DNA of 64,000 bases, from the NCBI GenBank assembly GCA_963786195.1, contig CAWAYH010000009.1:124001-188000 (forward strand), given 5' to 3'. This DNA is from CAWAYH01 sp963786195. Its GTDB lineage: Bacteria; Acidobacteriota; Vicinamibacteria; Vicinamibacterales; 2-12-FULL-66-21. Positions 39,895 through 49,194 of this stretch are shown in pieces. The number at the start of each line of letters is the position of its first letter. The stretch's first letter is position 1. The notes under the pieces were generated by a model. It ran no database searches. It was not told the origin of the DNA and saw only the letters and a program-made list of their open reading frames with translations. A program made the position numbers and the translations under genes.

Positions 39895-41024
39895 GCATCG
39901 GACGCGGCCATCGTCGTCGTGATGACGTGCGAGGAAGAGGCGTGCTGCGACACGTTCAGCAGCATCCCCATCCCGAGAAGGTTGATGAGCAGCGACGAGC
40001 CGCCGGCGCTCACGAACGGCAGCGGTATCCCCTTCGGCGGCAGCAAGCCGAGCACGACGCTGATGTTGACGAACGCCTGCAGCGCGATCATCGCGGTCAG
40101 CCCAATCGCCAGGAACGCGCCGAAGCGATCGGGCGCGCGGACCGCCGTTCGAAGCCCGCGCCACGCGATGACGCAGAAACACGCGAGCACCGCCGTCGCG
40201 CCGATCCACCCCAGCTCCTCGGCGATCACGGCGTAGATGAAGTCGGTATGCGGCTCGGGCAGGTAGAAGAGCTTCTGGACCCCGCCCATGAGGCCACGAC
40301 CGAGCCAGCCGCCCGTACCGACCGCGATCATCGACTGAATCATCTGGAAGCCACTGCCGAGCGGATCGTTCCAGGGATCGAGGAATGCCAGCACGCGCTT
40401 GCGTCGGTACTCCGACGCCATGACGACCAGATACAGCGCCGGCAACGACACGAGGATCAGACCGATGATGTAGCGGTAGTGGATGCCGGCCGCGCACACC
40501 ATGACGCCCGCGATCATCGCGATCGAGAGCGCGGTGCCGAGGTCGGGCTCGACGACGACCAGACCGACGATGATGCCGGTGACGACGCCGATCGGCAGCA
40601 GCGAGTACGACACGTCGTCGATGCGATCCATGCGCCGTGCGAGCAGCGCGGCCGTGAACAGGATGACGGCGATCTTGGCGAGCTCGGACGGCTGCACGCC
40701 GAGGCCGGCGATCCCCAGCCACCGGCTGGCGCCGTTGACGCGCGGTGTGAAGAGAACGGCCACGAGCGCAAGGCCGGCGACGCCGAGGGCCGTCCAGATG
40801 ATGGCCGGCTGCCGATACTGGTGGTAGTCGATGCGCATCACGATCGGCAGGAAGCTCAGGCCGATCAACGCCCACGCAGCCTGCTTCGACAGGAAGTAGT
40901 AGGGCTGGTGGAACCGCTCCATGGCGATGACGGCCGAGGCGCTGTAGACCATCACGACGCCGGTACAGACCAGCAACAGCGTGGCGGTGAAGAGCACCTT
41001 GTCGGATTTCAGCTTTCGCGCCAT
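39891..41024 (-). CDS. ftsW: SEDS peptidoglycan glycosyltransferase FtsW
   Basis: Polymerises lipid II with FtsI at the septum. About 377 residues with roughly ten TM helices. SEDS marks: GVQPSELAKIAVILF, FQMIQSMIAVGTGGWLGRG, the loop DFIYAVIAEELGWIG and the final PFVSAGGSSLLINLLGMGM. I chose ATG 41024 (MARKLKSDK); TTG 41063 would add 13 residues not typical of the family. Upstream lies the only large gap of the dcw cluster, holding a 123-bp inverted-repeat element. Confidence 0.97.
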   Translation of the reverse strand: MARKLKSDKVLFTATLLLVCTGVVMVYSASAVIAMERFHQPYYFLSKQAAWALIGLSFLPIVMRIDYHQYRQPAIIWTALGVAGLALVAVLFTPRVNGASRWLGIAGLGVQPSELAKIAVILFTAALLARRMDRIDDVSYSLLPIGVVTGIIVGLVVVEPDLGTALSIAMIAGVMVCAAGIHYRYIIGLILVSLPALYLVVMASEYRRKRVLAFLDPWNDPLGSGFQMIQSMIAVGTGGWLGRGLMGGVQKLFYLPEPHTDFIYAVIAEELGWIGATAVLACFCVIAWRGLRTAVRAPDRFGAFLAIGLTAMIALQAFVNISVVLGLLPPKGIPLPFVSAGGSSLLINLLGMGMLLNVSQHASSSHVITTTMAASDA

Positions 41025-41112
41025 ACTCCGGAACCTAAAGGTCTTGCCGGCACCCACCGACAAGTAACCTGAGCCGCGAGTGACGTTCGCCTACGGTCGA
41101 GCGGCGAGTGCC

Positions 41113-41235
41113 TGAGCAGTCAGCAGTCATCAGCCGGCGGTGAGCAAAGACACCACCCTCGCAGACCGGGGCAGCCTGCGTTCCCAGCGGACGGTTCTTT
41201 ACCGTATCGACCGGCTGATGACTGCTCATTGCTCA
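41113..41235 (+). repeat. MITE-like element with 25-bp inverted ends inside the dcw cluster
   Basis: The end at 41113-41137 and the reverse complement of 41211-41235 match at 23 of 25 positions, including 16 in a row (AGCAGTCATCAGCCGG). The interior is 73 nt with no reading frame. The ends contain heptamer tandems (AGCAGTC twice on the left; TGAGCAA, TGAGCAG on the right strand). No target-site duplication is obvious. It separates murD from ftsW. Confidence 0.75.
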
Positions 41236-41251
41236 CGCATTCGGTTCACTC

Positions 41252-42635
41252 CTATTGCTCGCGTGCGTCGTTCCACTCCGACTGAAGCCGCCGCACTTCC
41301 TGCTTGAACACGCGTCCGCGCTCCGCGTAGTCGCGGAACATGTCGAAACTCGAACAGGCCGGCGCGAGCACGACGGTCTCGCCGGGTGACGCGGAGGCGA
41401 AGGCCGTGCGCACCGCGGCGGACATGTCATCGGCCTCGAGAATCGGGACGGCCGATCCGAGCGCATCGCGGATGAGCGGCCTGGCCTCGCCGATCGTCAC
41501 GACCCGGGCCCGGTGCGATTGCAGCGGCGTCAGCAGCTCGCGGAAGTCTCCACCCTTGAACCGGCCGCCCATGACGACGACGAGGCCGGAGTCGAAACTC
41601 TCGATGGCGCGCCGCGCCGCTTCGATGTTGGTCGCCTTGGAGTCGTTGACGAATCGCACGCCGCCGACCTCGCCAACCGGCTCGAGCGCGTGCTCGAGCC
41701 CGGTGAAACCCTCGACCGCTTTCGTCATCGCGGCGGCGTCGACGCCGACCAGCGACGCGACGGCCGCGGCGGCCAGCACATCGGCCACCAGATGACGACC
41801 GATCAGCTTCACGGACGCCAGCGGAACGAGCGGCTCGTCGCCCGCCGACGTCCGCCGGACGATGGCGTCACCGGACAGCACGACGCCGTCGTCGATGCTG
41901 CCGCTCATCGAGAACAGCAGTTGGCGCGCGCGGCCGGTCGCCGCCAGATCGAGCGTCGTCGGATCGTCGGCGTTCAGCACGGCCCAGTCCGCGCGATCCT
42001 GGTTCGAGAAAACGCGGGCCTTGGCGTCCGCGTACTCGGTCACGTTCGCGTGCCGATCCAGGTGGTCGGGCGAGAAATTGAGCAGCACGGCGATCCACGG
42101 GCTTGAACGTCTCCACGCTCTCGAGCTGAAAGCTGCTCGCCTCGACGACGTGAATCGTCTCGTCCGTCGACGTGTCGACCTGCGCGCTCAGCGCGTGGCC
42201 GATGTTGCCGCCGACGAGCACGCGATGACCACCGGCCTCGAGCATCCGCCCGGTCAGCGTCGTGGTCGTCGACTTTCCTTTCGTCCCGGTAATCGCGACG
42301 ACGCGGCCGCGCAGCCAGCGGGACGCGAGCTCGAGCTCGCCTGTCACCGGAACGCCCGCGGCACGGGCCGCTTCGACGGCCGGAAGCCGGGGCGGCACGC
42401 CGGGGCTCAGGACGATGAGATCCGCTCCCGTGAGCGTCGACTCCTTGTGGCCACCCAGCTCCAGCGCCACGCCCGCGGAACGGAGCCGATCCTCGTCGTC
42501 GATCCGATCGCGCAGGTCCGTCAGCGTCACGAGCGCGCCGCGCCGCACCAGCAGCTCCGCGGCAGCGACACCGCTACGTGCCGCGCCGATCACGACGACG
42601 CGCTTGCCGCGCACGGAGAACGCGTGGTGACTCAT
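41252..42635 (-). CDS. murD: UDP-N-acetylmuramoylalanine--D-glutamate ligase, frameshifted as sequenced
   Basis: Adds D-Glu to UDP-MurNAc-Ala. About 460 residues after repair. N-terminal half: RVVVIGAARSGVAAAELL, P-loop AITGTKGKSTTTTL, VVEASSFQLE. C-terminal half in another frame: LLNFSPDHLDRH, FVNDSKATNIEAARRAI, VVVMGGRFKGGDF, APACSSFDMF. One surplus C (minus strand) at 42099-42101 breaks the frame: TFKP should continue WIAVLLNFSPDHL. Since murD is essential and otherwise perfect, a consensus error is the likely cause. ATG 42635 overlaps mraY by 4 nt. Confidence 0.93.
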
Positions 42636-43726
42636 CTGAGCTTCAACGTCGTCAGGCTGAACAGCGCAAAAATGATCGCGAGAATCAGAAAGCGAGTAAT
42701 GACCTTCGGCTCGCTCCAGCCGATGAGCTCGAAGTGATGGTGCAGCGGGGCCATCCGGAAGACCCGCTTGCCGGTCAGCTTGAACGAGCCGACCTGGACG
42801 ATGACCGACAGCGCCTCCATCACGAACACGCCGCCGACGAGCGGCAGCAGCAGTTCCTGCTTGATCAGCAGCGCGACAGTGCCGAGCGCACCGCCAAGGC
42901 CGAGCGACCCGACGTCGCCCATGAAGATGTCGGCGGGGTACGAGTTGTACCAGAGGAACCCGAGGCTCGCGCCGACGAGCGCGCCGCAGAAGATCGTCAG
43001 CTCCGACGCCGACGAGTGCAGCTTCACCAGCTGCAGATACTCGGCGAAGACGGCGTGCGTGGACACATACGCGAGCGCGGTGAACGCCGCGGCGGCGACC
43101 GCAAAGACGCTGATCGCGAGGCCGTCCAGACCATCCGTGAGGTTCACGGCATTCGTCGCGCCGACGAGGATGAACGCGGCAAACGCGACGTAGAGCAAGC
43201 CGAGATCCGGGATCAGCCGCTTGAAGAACGGAAAGATCAGGCGCGTGCTGTGCAGCTGCAGTTCCTGGCTCGCGAGGACGAGCATCACGGCGCCCACCGC
43301 GAGACCCACCACAATCTGCCATCCCATCTTGTAGCGGGGCAGCAGGCCGTGGTGCGATCGACGCACGATCTTCAGATAGTCGTCGGCGAAGCCGATCCCG
43401 CCGAATGCCGCCGTCGACAGCACGGCCGTCCAGATGAACGGGTTCGTGAGGTCGGCCCACAGCAGCGTCGGCACGAGCACGGACGTCAGGATCAGCAGGC
43501 CGCCCATCGTGGGCGTGCCGGCTTTCGTCCGGTGCGTCGCGGGTCCCTCCTGGCGGATGATCTGCCCGATCTGGAACTCGCGCAGCTTGCGGATGAGGAC
43601 CGGACCCAGGAAGAGCCCGATCGCGAGCGCGGTCAGACTGGCCGCTGCCGTGCGGAACGTGATGTAGCGCGTGACGTTGAGCACGGGCCACCACGGCGTC
43701 AGCGGGTAGAGAAGGTGGTAGAGCAT
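42632..43726 (-). CDS. mraY: phospho-MurNAc-pentapeptide transferase
   Basis: Membrane enzyme that links the MurNAc-pentapeptide to undecaprenyl phosphate, forming lipid I. 364 residues and about ten TM helices. Signatures: GPATHRTKAGTPTMGGLLIL, AVNLTDGLDGLA with the catalytic acidic residues, and FMGDVGSLGLGGALGT; the C-terminal MAPLHHHFELIGWSEPKV is complete. Its ATG shares one base with the murF TGA (TGATG). Confidence 0.98.
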   Translation of the reverse strand: MLYHLLYPLTPWWPVLNVTRYITFRTAAASLTALAIGLFLGPVLIRKLREFQIGQIIRQEGPATHRTKAGTPTMGGLLILTSVLVPTLLWADLTNPFIWTAVLSTAAFGGIGFADDYLKIVRRSHHGLLPRYKMGWQIVVGLAVGAVMLVLASQELQLHSTRLIFPFFKRLIPDLGLLYVAFAAFILVGATNAVNLTDGLDGLAISVFAVAAAAFTALAYVSTHAVFAEYLQLVKLHSSASELTIFCGALVGASLGFLWYNSYPADIFMGDVGSLGLGGALGTVALLIKQELLLPLVGGVFVMEALSVIVQVGSFKLTGKRVFRMAPLHHHFELIGWSEPKVITRFLILAIIFALFSLTTLKLR

Positions 43727-45141
43727 CAGGAGAACTCCACCTTCAATCGCTCGACCACGAGGTCGGTCCCGATGCCACGTGAGCCCTTGACCAGCACCAG
43801 ATCCCCGGGGCGCACGCGTCTCAGCGCCAACGACGCGGCCTCTTCCCGATTCGGCACGTGTATGACTGCGCTCTCGCTCATGCCCGCCGCGATCGCCGCG
43901 TCGGCCATTGCGCGCGCCGCGGGACCCCCGACGGTGATCAGCAGATCAAGACTGGACGCCGCCGCCGCTCGGCCGCACTCCTGGTGCAGCCGATCGGCGT
44001 GCGCGCCGAGCTCGAGCATTTCCCCGAGCACGGCCACCTTCCTGGCGCACCCGCTGGCGGCTGCGACCGTCTCGAGCGACCGCTTCAGCGCGGCCGGGCT
44101 CGAGTTGTACGAGTCGTCTACTAATGTGACACCGCCGGGGAGCCGAAGGAGCTCACCACGGTGCGTGGCGGGCCTGAGATGTGCCGCCCGATCGACACAG
44201 TCCGCCACCGAAATGCCCATTTCGTGCGCGACCGCAAGCGCGGCGAGCACGTTGGCGAGGTTGCCCATCCCCAGCAGCGGCGTCGCGATGCGCGCCTCAC
44301 CCGCAGGCGTGCGCACGCGCGCGGCGGTGCCGTCGAGCCCTCGAAGCTCGACGTTGTCGGCTGCGACGTCAGCCGCGGTTTCGATTCCAAAGGTCACGAC
44401 GCGGCCCGCAAAGCCCTTCGCGCCCGTCATCACCCGCGCGTCGTTCGCGTTCGCGACGAGCACGTCCGTGGGCCGCGCCTGTTCGAGGATTTCACCCTTC
44501 GCATCGGCAATCGCGTCAGCAGACTCGAAGAAACCCAGATGCGCGTCGCCAACGTTGGTCCACACACGTACTTCCGGCTCGGCGATGCCGACCAGCGTGC
44601 GGATTTCACCAGGGTGGTTCATGCCCAGCTCGACGACGGCGATCTCCGGCTTCGACCGCAGCTCCAGCAGCGAGAGCGGAAGGCCGATGTGGTTGTTGAG
44701 ATTCCCCTTGTTCCTGAAGACGCGATAGCGCAGCTGCAGGAACTCGGCGGCTATTTCCTTGGTCGTGGTCTTTCCCGCGCTGCCGGTAATGGCGACGACC
44801 CGCGCCCCCGACCGGCGTCTCACGTCGCGTGCGATGTCCTGCAGTGCGCGCGTCGTGTCCCCCACCTGAATCACCACAGGCGCCGGCCGTCCTGTCCCTG
44901 CCTCTCCAGGCACGGCCGGCGCTTCGTGCACCAGCGCGCCGATTGCGCCTCCCGCCAGCACGTGGGTCACGAACTCATGTCCGTCGAACCGCTCACCCTT
45001 GATCGCCACGAAGAAGTCGCCGGGTTCGAGCGTCCGCGAGTCGATCACGATCCGCCCCACCACCGTGCGCGCGTCCCCATGGATCACCCGACCGCCGGTT
45101 ACGGCGGCAATCTGAGCCGCGGTCAACGACAGCGATTCCAC
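43726..45141 (-). CDS. murF: UDP-MurNAc-tripeptide--D-Ala-D-Ala ligase
   Basis: Adds D-Ala-D-Ala to complete the pentapeptide. 471 residues: N-terminal GRVIHGDARTVVGRIVIDSR, P-loop AITGSAGKTTTKEIAAEF, ELGMNHPGEIRTL, DDSYNSSPAALKRSLE, LGEMLELGAHADRLH. GTG start, 3 nt after the murE stop. ddl, which makes its substrate, is not in the cluster. Confidence 0.98.
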   Translation of the reverse strand: MESLSLTAAQIAAVTGGRVIHGDARTVVGRIVIDSRTLEPGDFFVAIKGERFDGHEFVTHVLAGGAIGALVHEAPAVPGEAGTGRPAPVVIQVGDTTRALQDIARDVRRRSGARVVAITGSAGKTTTKEIAAEFLQLRYRVFRNKGNLNNHIGLPLSLLELRSKPEIAVVELGMNHPGEIRTLVGIAEPEVRVWTNVGDAHLGFFESADAIADAKGEILEQARPTDVLVANANDARVMTGAKGFAGRVVTFGIETAADVAADNVELRGLDGTAARVRTPAGEARIATPLLGMGNLANVLAALAVAHEMGISVADCVDRAAHLRPATHRGELLRLPGGVTLVDDSYNSSPAALKRSLETVAAASGCARKVAVLGEMLELGAHADRLHQECGRAAAASSLDLLITVGGPAARAMADAAIAAGMSESAVIHVPNREEAASLALRRVRPGDLVLVKGSRGIGTDLVVERLKVEFS

Positions 45142-45144
45142 TCC

Positions 45145-46689
45145 CTACGACACCCGCGATCCGGCCCGGCGTCGAGCCAGCGCGTTCCTGGCCACTTCGC
45201 CGTCGTCGAAGGGCAGCACTCGCTCGCCGATCACCTGGTACTTCTCGTGGCCCTTTCCAGCGATCAGCACGAGATCTCCGGGCCGCGCCTCGTTGATCGC
45301 GCGTTCGATCGCGGCCCTGCGGTCCGGGATCGCCAGCCACGGGGTCGCTTTCGCGCCCGTCTGTCCCCTGGGTGACACGCGATCGGCCGCCGGCACGATG
45401 CCGCGCTTGATCTCCTCGATGATCCGGTCCGGATCCTCGGAGCGCGGGTTGTCGGACGTGATAATCACCAGATCGCTGAGGCGCGCGGCCACCGCGCCCA
45501 TGAGCGGACGCTTGGGGCGATCGCGATCGCCGCCGCAGCCGAAGACCGTGATCACGCGGCCCGCGGCCAGCGGCCTCGCCGTCTCGAGCAGGTTCTTCAG
45601 CGCGTCGTCGGTGTGGGCGTAGTCGACGACCACGCGGACGTCATCCTGCGCGCTCGACACCAGTTCGAAGCGACCCGGCACGAGCGCGAGGCTGGCGACG
45701 CCTTTCTCGATCGCGCTGAACGGCAGGTCGAGCGCCATCGCGGCCGCCACCGCGGCCAGGATGTTGTACGTATTGGGACGGCCGACCAGCGGCGAGCGCA
45801 CGGCGAGCGTGCCCCGCGGCGTGCGGATTTCGAACGCGAGGCCCTCGAGCGAAAACGTCAGCGGACCAGGCCTCACGTCGGCCGCCGTATCGATGGCGTA
45901 CGTGACCGGACGAGCGGCTGCGGCCGCGAACGCCGCACCACGCGGATCGTCGAGGTTGGCGACACCGATGGCGCCTGGCGGCAGCAACTCGAAGAGCCGC
46001 CGCTTCGCGGCGAAGTAGTCCTCCATGTCGCGGTGGAAGTCGAGGTGGTCCCGCGTCAGGTTCGTGAAGACTGCGGCGCTGAAATGCAGATAGTCGACGC
46101 GTCGAAGCGCCAGCGCGTGAGAGGACACTTCCATCACGGCGGCGCCGCATCCGGCCGTCACCATGTCCCGGAGCATCCCCTGGAGCTCCGACGCCTCGGG
46201 TGTCGTGCGCGCCGCTTCGATCTCGCGGGCGCCGATCACGTGGCTCACCGTACCGATGCGGCCGCTGCGGACGCCGGCCGCCTCGAAGATCGACGTCAGC
46301 AGGTACGAGGTCGTCGTCTTGCCGTTCGTGCCGGTGATGCCGACCAGCACGAGCTGGTCGCTCGGGTTGCGGAAGAACGCCACCGCGAGCGCGGCCAGCG
46401 CGAGGCGCGCATCGCGAACCTCGAGCCACGGGATCGTGACGTCCGGGAGCGCCGGCGATTCCGACACGACGGCGATCGCGCCGCGTGCGATGGCATCGCG
46501 GGCGAAGGCGGCGCCGTCGGCATGCAGACCGCGGAGCGCGACGAAGACCGAGCCCGGCACGACCTGCCGTGAGTCGTACGTCACCGAGTGGACGATCGCG
46601 GCGGCCGCACGCTCCGGCACACCTGACGCCGTCCGCGCGTCGACACCGCCACGCCCGGCGGTTGCGCCAAGCAGATCCGCGAGCGTCAC
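45145..46689 (-). CDS. murE: UDP-MurNAc-L-Ala-D-Glu--meso-diaminopimelate ligase
   Basis: Adds the third residue of the stem peptide. 514 residues: TYDSRQVVPGSVFVAL, P-loop GITGTNGKTTTSYLL, VMEVSSHALALRRV, NLTRDHLDFHRDM, VVDYAHTDDALKNLL. The substrate loop reads TSDNPRSEDP; DNPR selects meso-diaminopimelate, so the wall is of the Gram-negative type. GTG 46689 overlaps the ftsI stop (GTGA) and is preferred over an upstream start at 46746 that would sit inside ftsI. Confidence 0.97.
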   Translation of the reverse strand: MTLADLLGATAGRGGVDARTASGVPERAAAAIVHSVTYDSRQVVPGSVFVALRGLHADGAAFARDAIARGAIAVVSESPALPDVTIPWLEVRDARLALAALAVAFFRNPSDQLVLVGITGTNGKTTTSYLLTSIFEAAGVRSGRIGTVSHVIGAREIEAARTTPEASELQGMLRDMVTAGCGAAVMEVSSHALALRRVDYLHFSAAVFTNLTRDHLDFHRDMEDYFAAKRRLFELLPPGAIGVANLDDPRGAAFAAAAARPVTYAIDTAADVRPGPLTFSLEGLAFEIRTPRGTLAVRSPLVGRPNTYNILAAVAAAMALDLPFSAIEKGVASLALVPGRFELVSSAQDDVRVVVDYAHTDDALKNLLETARPLAAGRVITVFGCGGDRDRPKRPLMGAVAARLSDLVIITSDNPRSEDPDRIIEEIKRGIVPAADRVSPRGQTGAKATPWLAIPDRRAAIERAINEARPGDLVLIAGKGHEKYQVIGERVLPFDDGEVARNALARRRAGSRVS

Positions 46690-48779
46690 TGTGGAGCTCC
46701 CGCGGGGGTGGTCGGAGTGGGCCGCCGTCCGAGCTTCAGTGCGCACGCCGCGCCGGGCGCGAGCGCGCTGCCGGCGGAGGGCGTCTGTTCCAGAACGAAT
46801 CCGTCGCCCGTCATCCGGGCCGTCATGCCGATTTTCATCAGCGCGCGCACGGCATCTCGCGCGCTCAGGCCGCGCAGATCGGGCATCAGGCCGTCCTGCG
46901 CGCGCTCGACGACTCGCGACACTTCGATGGGGGCGCTGATCGGACGAGCGAGCATGGAGTCGGGAGCGGTGTCGCGAGACGCCACGAGAACGGGCGGCGG
47001 CGCGTTGACACTCGGCCCGATTCCGAGATGGCGCAACGAGGCTTCGGCGATGCGCTTGAAGATCGGAGCGGCGACCACGCCGCCGTAGTACCCCTTCCCG
47101 TGCGGCGAATCGATGACGACGACGATCGTCAACGCCGGCTTGCGCGACGGGATGAAGCCCACGAACGACGCGTTGTAGTCGGAGCGCGAGTAGCGGCCGT
47201 CGACGATCTTCTGCGCGGTACCCGTCTTCCCCGCGATCGTGAACCCGTCCATCTGCGCGCTCTTGGCCGTGCCGCGAGCGACGACTTCTTCCATGATCGC
47301 CGTCAGCTCTGCGGCGGTGTGCTCCGAGATCGTCCGACGCAGCGCCTTGTTCGGCACTTCCAATCGCCGGCCATCCTTGATGAGCGCGCGGACGACGCGG
47401 GGCTCGTACAACGTGCCGCCGTTCGCCACGGAGCTGACCGCGGCGGCCATCTGCAGCGGCGTCACGCCGATTTGGTAACCCATCGAGACCGACGCCAGCG
47501 CGCTCGAATCGAGCCGTGAGGGGCTCCAGACGATGCCGGGATTCTCGCCGCGGAAATCCGGGGCGATCGCCTGGCCGAAGCCGAACCGTCCGACATAGCG
47601 GAGCAGGCGCTCCGGGCCGAGCCGGAGGCCGACCTTGATCGCCCCGACGTTGCTCGACTTCACGATCACGTCGGTGAACGACAGCACGCCATAGCGATGC
47701 TCGTCGTTGATCACGCGCGGCCCGAACCGGATGAGGCCCGCGCTGACGTCGACGGGATCCTGCGGTCCGACCATCCGCTCCTCGAAGGCGGCGGACGCCG
47801 TGACGATCTTGAACGTGGAGCCCGGCTCGTACAGATCTTGAATGGCGCGGTTGCGACGGGAGTCCTCACGCACGTGGCCGAACACGTTGGGGTTGAACGT
47901 CGGCCAGTTTGCGAGCGCGAGGATTTGCCCGGTGTGCGGATCCATGACGATCGCGGATCCGCCCGCCGCCCTGTTTTCCAACACGCCAGCCTGCAGCTCG
48001 CGCTCGACGATGTTCTGCAGGTACTGGTCGACCGTCAGCTCCAGCGCGGCGCCGGCCGTCGGTTCCCGTTCGACGCGGCTGAACACGACGCTTCGGCGCG
48101 CGTCGCGCTGAATCAGCACACGGCCCGCACGACCGCGAATCTCGCCGTCGTAGGTCGACTCGAGCCCTTCCAGGCCGTCGTTGTCGAGGCCGACGTATCC
48201 GAGGACGTGGGCCAGCAGCTGCCGCTTCGGATAGAACCGGCGGCTCTCTTTGTAAACGCCGACGCCCTTCACGCCGAGCGCCCGCACCCGCTGCTCTTCC
48301 GCGGGCGACACCTTGCGCGCGAGATAGACGAAGAGCGTCTTCTTCCTGAGGCTCTTCGCCATGGTCTGGCGGTCCGCCGCGTCGCACTGCGCGAGCGCGC
48401 CGCAGACGAGCGCCGCGGTCCGGTCGGGGTCTTCGACCTCGGACGGGTCGGCGAAGATCGAGTCGGCGTCGACGCTGTACGCGAGGACGTTGCCGTTGCG
48501 ATCGACGATGTCACCACGCCGAGCGGGCGCGTCGATCGTGTTCAGCTGCAGGCGCGCGGCGCGCGCCGTCATGTCGTCGTGCTGGATGACCTGGAGATAG
48601 AACAGGCGGGCTTCGATGCCAACGGTCCAGAGCGCGAAGAGCCCGGCGATGGCGACCAGCCGCGACTGGATCGTCTCGCGCCAGCGGTCGGCGCCGTCAC
48701 GAGCCGCGGGGGTCCGGCCCGGCGCCGTGGAGCGACGCCATGGGAGCCGGATGCCGCTCATGCCCTGTTGGTCCGCCAC
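46686..48779 (-). CDS. ftsI: division transpeptidase FtsI/PBP3 with a C-terminal PASTA domain
   Basis: 697 residues, longer than proteobacterial FtsI. One TM helix (about 40-60), the pedestal with RRGDIVDRNGNVLA, and the transpeptidase with SxxK (EPGSTFKIVTA), SxN (KSSNVGAIK) and KTG (AGKTGTAQ). After the catalytic domain a PASTA repeat follows (about 625-685: GLMPDLRGLSARDAVRALMKIGM). PASTA on FtsI is usual in Gram-positives and several other phyla. Start GTG 48779; ATG 48761 is possible. Confidence 0.96.
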   Translation of the reverse strand: MADQQGMSGIRLPWRRSTAPGRTPAARDGADRWRETIQSRLVAIAGLFALWTVGIEARLFYLQVIQHDDMTARAARLQLNTIDAPARRGDIVDRNGNVLAYSVDADSIFADPSEVEDPDRTAALVCGALAQCDAADRQTMAKSLRKKTLFVYLARKVSPAEEQRVRALGVKGVGVYKESRRFYPKRQLLAHVLGYVGLDNDGLEGLESTYDGEIRGRAGRVLIQRDARRSVVFSRVEREPTAGAALELTVDQYLQNIVERELQAGVLENRAAGGSAIVMDPHTGQILALANWPTFNPNVFGHVREDSRRNRAIQDLYEPGSTFKIVTASAAFEERMVGPQDPVDVSAGLIRFGPRVINDEHRYGVLSFTDVIVKSSNVGAIKVGLRLGPERLLRYVGRFGFGQAIAPDFRGENPGIVWSPSRLDSSALASVSMGYQIGVTPLQMAAAVSSVANGGTLYEPRVVRALIKDGRRLEVPNKALRRTISEHTAAELTAIMEEVVARGTAKSAQMDGFTIAGKTGTAQKIVDGRYSRSDYNASFVGFIPSRKPALTIVVVIDSPHGKGYYGGVVAAPIFKRIAEASLRHLGIGPSVNAPPPVLVASRDTAPDSMLARPISAPIEVSRVVERAQDGLMPDLRGLSARDAVRALMKIGMTARMTGDGFVLEQTPSAGSALAPGAACALKLGRRPTPTTPAGAPQ

Positions 48780-48801
48780 CGATCCTCCTGCGCCGCCCGG
48801 G

Positions 48802-49194
48802 TTATCGCGCTGCGACGATCGATTTCGCGGGAGGCGCCGGCGTGGCCACCCGTTCGATCACGATCGACTGTTCCGGCGTCGGCTCGATCAGCCGCAGCCG
48901 TCTGGTCGCAATGTCCTCGATGCGACTGGGTGAGCGGAGCGTCTCGATCTCGAGCTTCAGGTGCCGGTTCACTTCTTCCTCGTCGGCGCGTTCCTGCTGA
49001 AGCCGCTCCATGAGGTACCCGTACCGCACCAGTTCGAAGTGCTGCCAGACCGAGAACAGCAGCACGAGGACGAGCAGCGCGCCGATGCCCGCCGAGCGCC
49101 ACAGCTGACGCTGACGGGCCTCGTCCACTTCGCGGACGATCGGGTTGTTGCGGACGTCCTTCTTGATCGCGTACTCGAAATCAGTCGCGCTCAT
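48802..49194 (-). CDS. ftsL: cell division protein FtsL
   Basis: 130 residues: short cytoplasmic tail, one TM helix (about 37-53), then a periplasmic leucine-zipper coiled coil (RYGYLMERLQQERADEEEVN to RIEDIATRRLRLIEP). Identified by size, topology and position between rsmH and ftsI; sequence conservation in this family is weak. It joins FtsQ and activates FtsWI. Its ATG overlaps the rsmH stop by 4 nt. Confidence 0.9.
   Translation of the reverse strand: MSATDFEYAIKKDVRNNPIVREVDEARQRQLWRSAGIGALLVLVLLFSVWQHFELVRYGYLMERLQQERADEEEVNRHLKLEIETLRSPSRIEDIATRRLRLIEPTPEQSIVIERVATPAPPAKSIVAAR

Noticed and set aside
42090..42110. Programmed frameshifting in murD
   Set aside because: No slippery heptamer or downstream structure is evident, murD is not known to use it, and similar indels occur in unrelated genes of the window.
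41868..43694. Separate 608-codon gene overlapping mraY and murD
   Set aside because: Only its end is real (the murD N-terminal half); the rest is an out-of-frame reading of mraY.
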